Below are positions 24,011-24,879 of a stretch of DNA of 24,879 nucleotides, piece after piece (the stretch's first letter is position 1; each line of letters starts with the position of its first letter). This stretch comes from JAMOQA01 sp964420365. GTDB lineage: Bacteria; Acidobacteriota; Polarisedimenticolia; J045. The stretch is taken from positions 1 through 24,879 of the forward strand of contig CAYQTA010000074.1 of the NCBI GenBank assembly GCA_964420365.1, given 5' to 3'. Below the pieces are notes generated by a model. That model searched no databases, was not told the DNA's origin, and saw only the letters and a list, made by a program, of their open reading frames with translations. The position numbers and the translations under genes are program-made.

Positions 24011-24174
24011 GGCGGACGGTCGTTCCGCTTCCCGCGCCTGCGGCTGGCATTCCCGCCCCCCCGGCGGACGGTTGTTCCGCTTCCTGCGCCTGCGGCTGGC
24101 GTTCCCGCCCCCCGGCGGACGGTCGCTCCGCTTCCTGCGCCTGCGGCTGGTGTTCCCGCCCCCCGGCGGATCCC
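24011..24174. repeat. 51/52-bp tandem repeat, three copies plus a partial fourth
   Basis: Copies start at 24011, 24063 and 24114, and a short fourth starts at 24165. Each opens GGCGGACGGT and runs through TTCCGCTTCC-type and GCGCCTGCGGCTGG blocks to a C-rich junction. Copies differ at single bases (TCGTT/TTGTT/TCGCT; GGCATT/GGCGTT/GGTGTT). Spacings of 52, 51 and 51 bp show a one-base length change in the C run, so a frame read through it would shift. Confidence 0.9.
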
Positions 24175-24254
24175 TGTTGTCCCCCGTTCACCCTCTCCCG
24201 TTTCTTTCCTGCCTTACTCACGACCACGACGGCAACTCCTGTTGTCCCCCGTTC
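24173..24254. repeat. 17-bp direct repeat pair
   Basis: CCTGTTGTCCCCCGTTC occurs at 24173-24189 and again at 24238-24254, 65 bp apart, and the following ~15 bp are also similar. It lies between the 51-bp tandem repeat and the 31-bp arrays and may mark duplication during insertion or slippage. Confidence 0.75.
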
Positions 24255-24311
24255 CCTGTCCTCCGTCCGCCATCGCACTCGCTGCCTCCGCCAGGTCGTC
24301 CTCCTCTCCCG

Positions 24312-24351
24312 CAGAGAACGGGGTCAGATGCAATCTCCAGAACAGAGAACG
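24312..24351 (-). repeat. left (minus-oriented) arm of a 31-bp phased repeat array, with REP-like TCTGACCCC end
   Basis: CAGAGAACG occurs at 24312 and 24343, exactly 31 bp apart; a weaker GAGAA copy follows near 24374. On the minus strand the segment reads GAACCCGC-TTCTCTGT ... TTGCA-TCTGACCCC-GTTCTCTG, closely matching the first unit of the right arm. The GGGGTCAGATGCAATCT piece resembles ends of REP elements associated with IS200-like tyrosine transposases; that link is from memory of such elements and is not proven here. Confidence 0.65.
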
Positions 24352-24466
24352 CGGGTTCCCGCGACGTATTCGTGAGAATCGGCCCGGTCCCGTGCCCCGG
24401 GGGGTGGCCCGAATGTCCGCGAGCGTTCGCCCCTGTTCGGCCCGACTGCTGCCCGGGGCCGCCGAT

Positions 24467-24559
24467 TGCAGGAACCCGCATTCTCTGTCGCGGACATTGC
24501 AGAACGACGTCTTCCCTGTCGAGATTCGTGCAGAACGAACGGTTCTCTGTCGCGGACCG
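24467..24559 (+). repeat. right (plus-oriented) arm of the 31-bp phased repeat array, three units
   Basis: Units begin TGCAG at 24467, 24498 and 24529, spaced exactly 31 bp, and each carries TTCTCTGTCG or TTCCCTGTCG at 24481, 24512 and 24543. There is no unique spacer between units. The unit matches the inverted copy about 120 bp to the left over GGAACCCGC, TTCTCTGT and TTGCA. Confidence 0.75.
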
Positions 24560-24865
24560 TCCCGTCTCCACCTCTCGGTGGCCGAAGGCGACCGTTCGGG
24601 GGAAAGCACGGGGGGTGCCGGTTGCCGGGGGGACCGGATCCCCGTACCCCCTACCGCGGGTGACCCCGGTGGCCCGGGGCACCCGGGAGGAGGGTCGCGG
24701 GCCGCCGGTCCCGCGGTCGGGCGCGGGAGCGCCGCACCGCGCGGGGCCACGGGCGGCCCGGGTTCGGGCGCGTGCCGGGAGGGGCGCGGCGTCCGCGCGG
24801 TTCCGGGGGGATGCCCCCGGGCCGGGGCGCGGAGCGTTCCGGCCGGGGAGGAGGAGAGGTCGCCG

Positions 24866-24879
24866 ATGCTCCCCGTCCG
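24866..24879 (+). CDS. possible start of a gene truncated by the window edge
   Basis: ATG at 24866 follows a purine-rich GGGGAGGAGGAGAGG (24845-24859) at a workable distance, in the style of other starts in the window. Only four codons are visible (M-L-P-V), so nothing can be said about the product. Confidence 0.35.

Larger units (their letters stand above)
23790..24865. other. 1.1-kb repeat-rich non-coding region upstream of the DUF5916 gene
   Basis: No frame here has gene-like composition plus a ribosome site. The open frames on both strands are Arg/Pro/Gly-rich by-products of GC content. The region holds a 51-bp tandem repeat, a 17-bp direct repeat and 31-bp phased inverted arrays (listed separately). 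The middle part, about 24310-24560, is clearly less GC-rich than its surroundings, which may indicate inserted DNA or a regulatory zone. Confidence 0.6.

Noticed and set aside
23790..24278. Extended start of the DUF5916 protein at 24278
   Set aside because: It would translate through tandem repeats with a phase break and push the signal peptide over 200 residues inward. GTG 23789 has a well-spaced GGAGG.
24312..24559. CRISPR array
   Set aside because: The 31-bp units abut without spacers, occur in both orientations and are imperfect; no cas gene is present.
24214..24750. Minus-strand open frames in the repeat zone (178 and 154 codons)
   Set aside because: They read through the 31-bp arrays in two frames at once, with no ribosome site and no protein-like pattern.

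Overview
The window is about 24.9 kb of very GC-rich bacterial DNA. Genes are densely packed on both strands, and many begin with GTG behind a clear GGAGG-type ribosome site. The organism is Gram-negative: it encodes a carbohydrate-porin-like protein, a large outer-membrane-barrel protein of the DUF5916 type, a Tat-exported hydrolase and a twelve-haem cytochrome c. DUF5916 proteins, multihaem cytochromes and this base composition together suggest an Acidobacteriota-like or related environmental lineage (Myxococcota, Gemmatimonadota, Eisenbacteria). This is inference; no rRNA or marker gene is present to fix the taxonomy.

Layout. (1) 1-3363, minus strand: a tightly coupled four-gene operon read right to left. 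It encodes a Tat-exported C45-type acyltransferase/amidohydrolase, a short NfeD-like protein, an unrecognised polytopic membrane protein, and a membrane-fused spermidine-synthase-like protein whose glycine-rich substrate loop is missing. (2) 3412-6628, plus strand: a dodecahaem cytochrome c with a C-terminal membrane anchor, divergent from the operon, followed 10 bp later by a PfkB-family sugar kinase. (3) 6715-8395: an ABC ATPase/permease pair with an 8-bp overlap. (4) 8697-12310: two translationally coupled exported proteins. The first (434 aa) appears to be a short paralogue of the C-terminal half of the second (770 aa). (5) 12517-13479: a SEC-C motif protein. (6) 13505-16639, minus strand: a TM1410-like secreted glycosidase, an MscS channel with an acidic coiled-coil tail, and a DUF3307 membrane protein, spaced as an operon. 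(7) 16982-18958: an orphan methyl-accepting chemotaxis protein with HAMP repeats. (8) 19125-20408: an OprB-like porin with a plausible sigma70 promoter. (9) 20557-23789, minus strand: a BtuF-like metal/cobalamin binding protein without a signal peptide, downstream of the DUF5916 barrel protein. (10) 23790-24865: about 1.1 kb of repeat-rich non-coding DNA. A possible truncated gene starts at 24866.

Most of the window is envelope biology: export, outer-membrane passage, mechanosensing, chemosensing and extracytoplasmic electron transfer. The least explained parts are the C45/NfeD/membrane/pseudo-spermidine-synthase operon facing the dodecahaem cytochrome, the tandem secreted paralogue pair, and the 31-bp phased inverted repeat arrays near the right edge. 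No tRNA, rRNA, CRISPR array or intact insertion sequence was seen.
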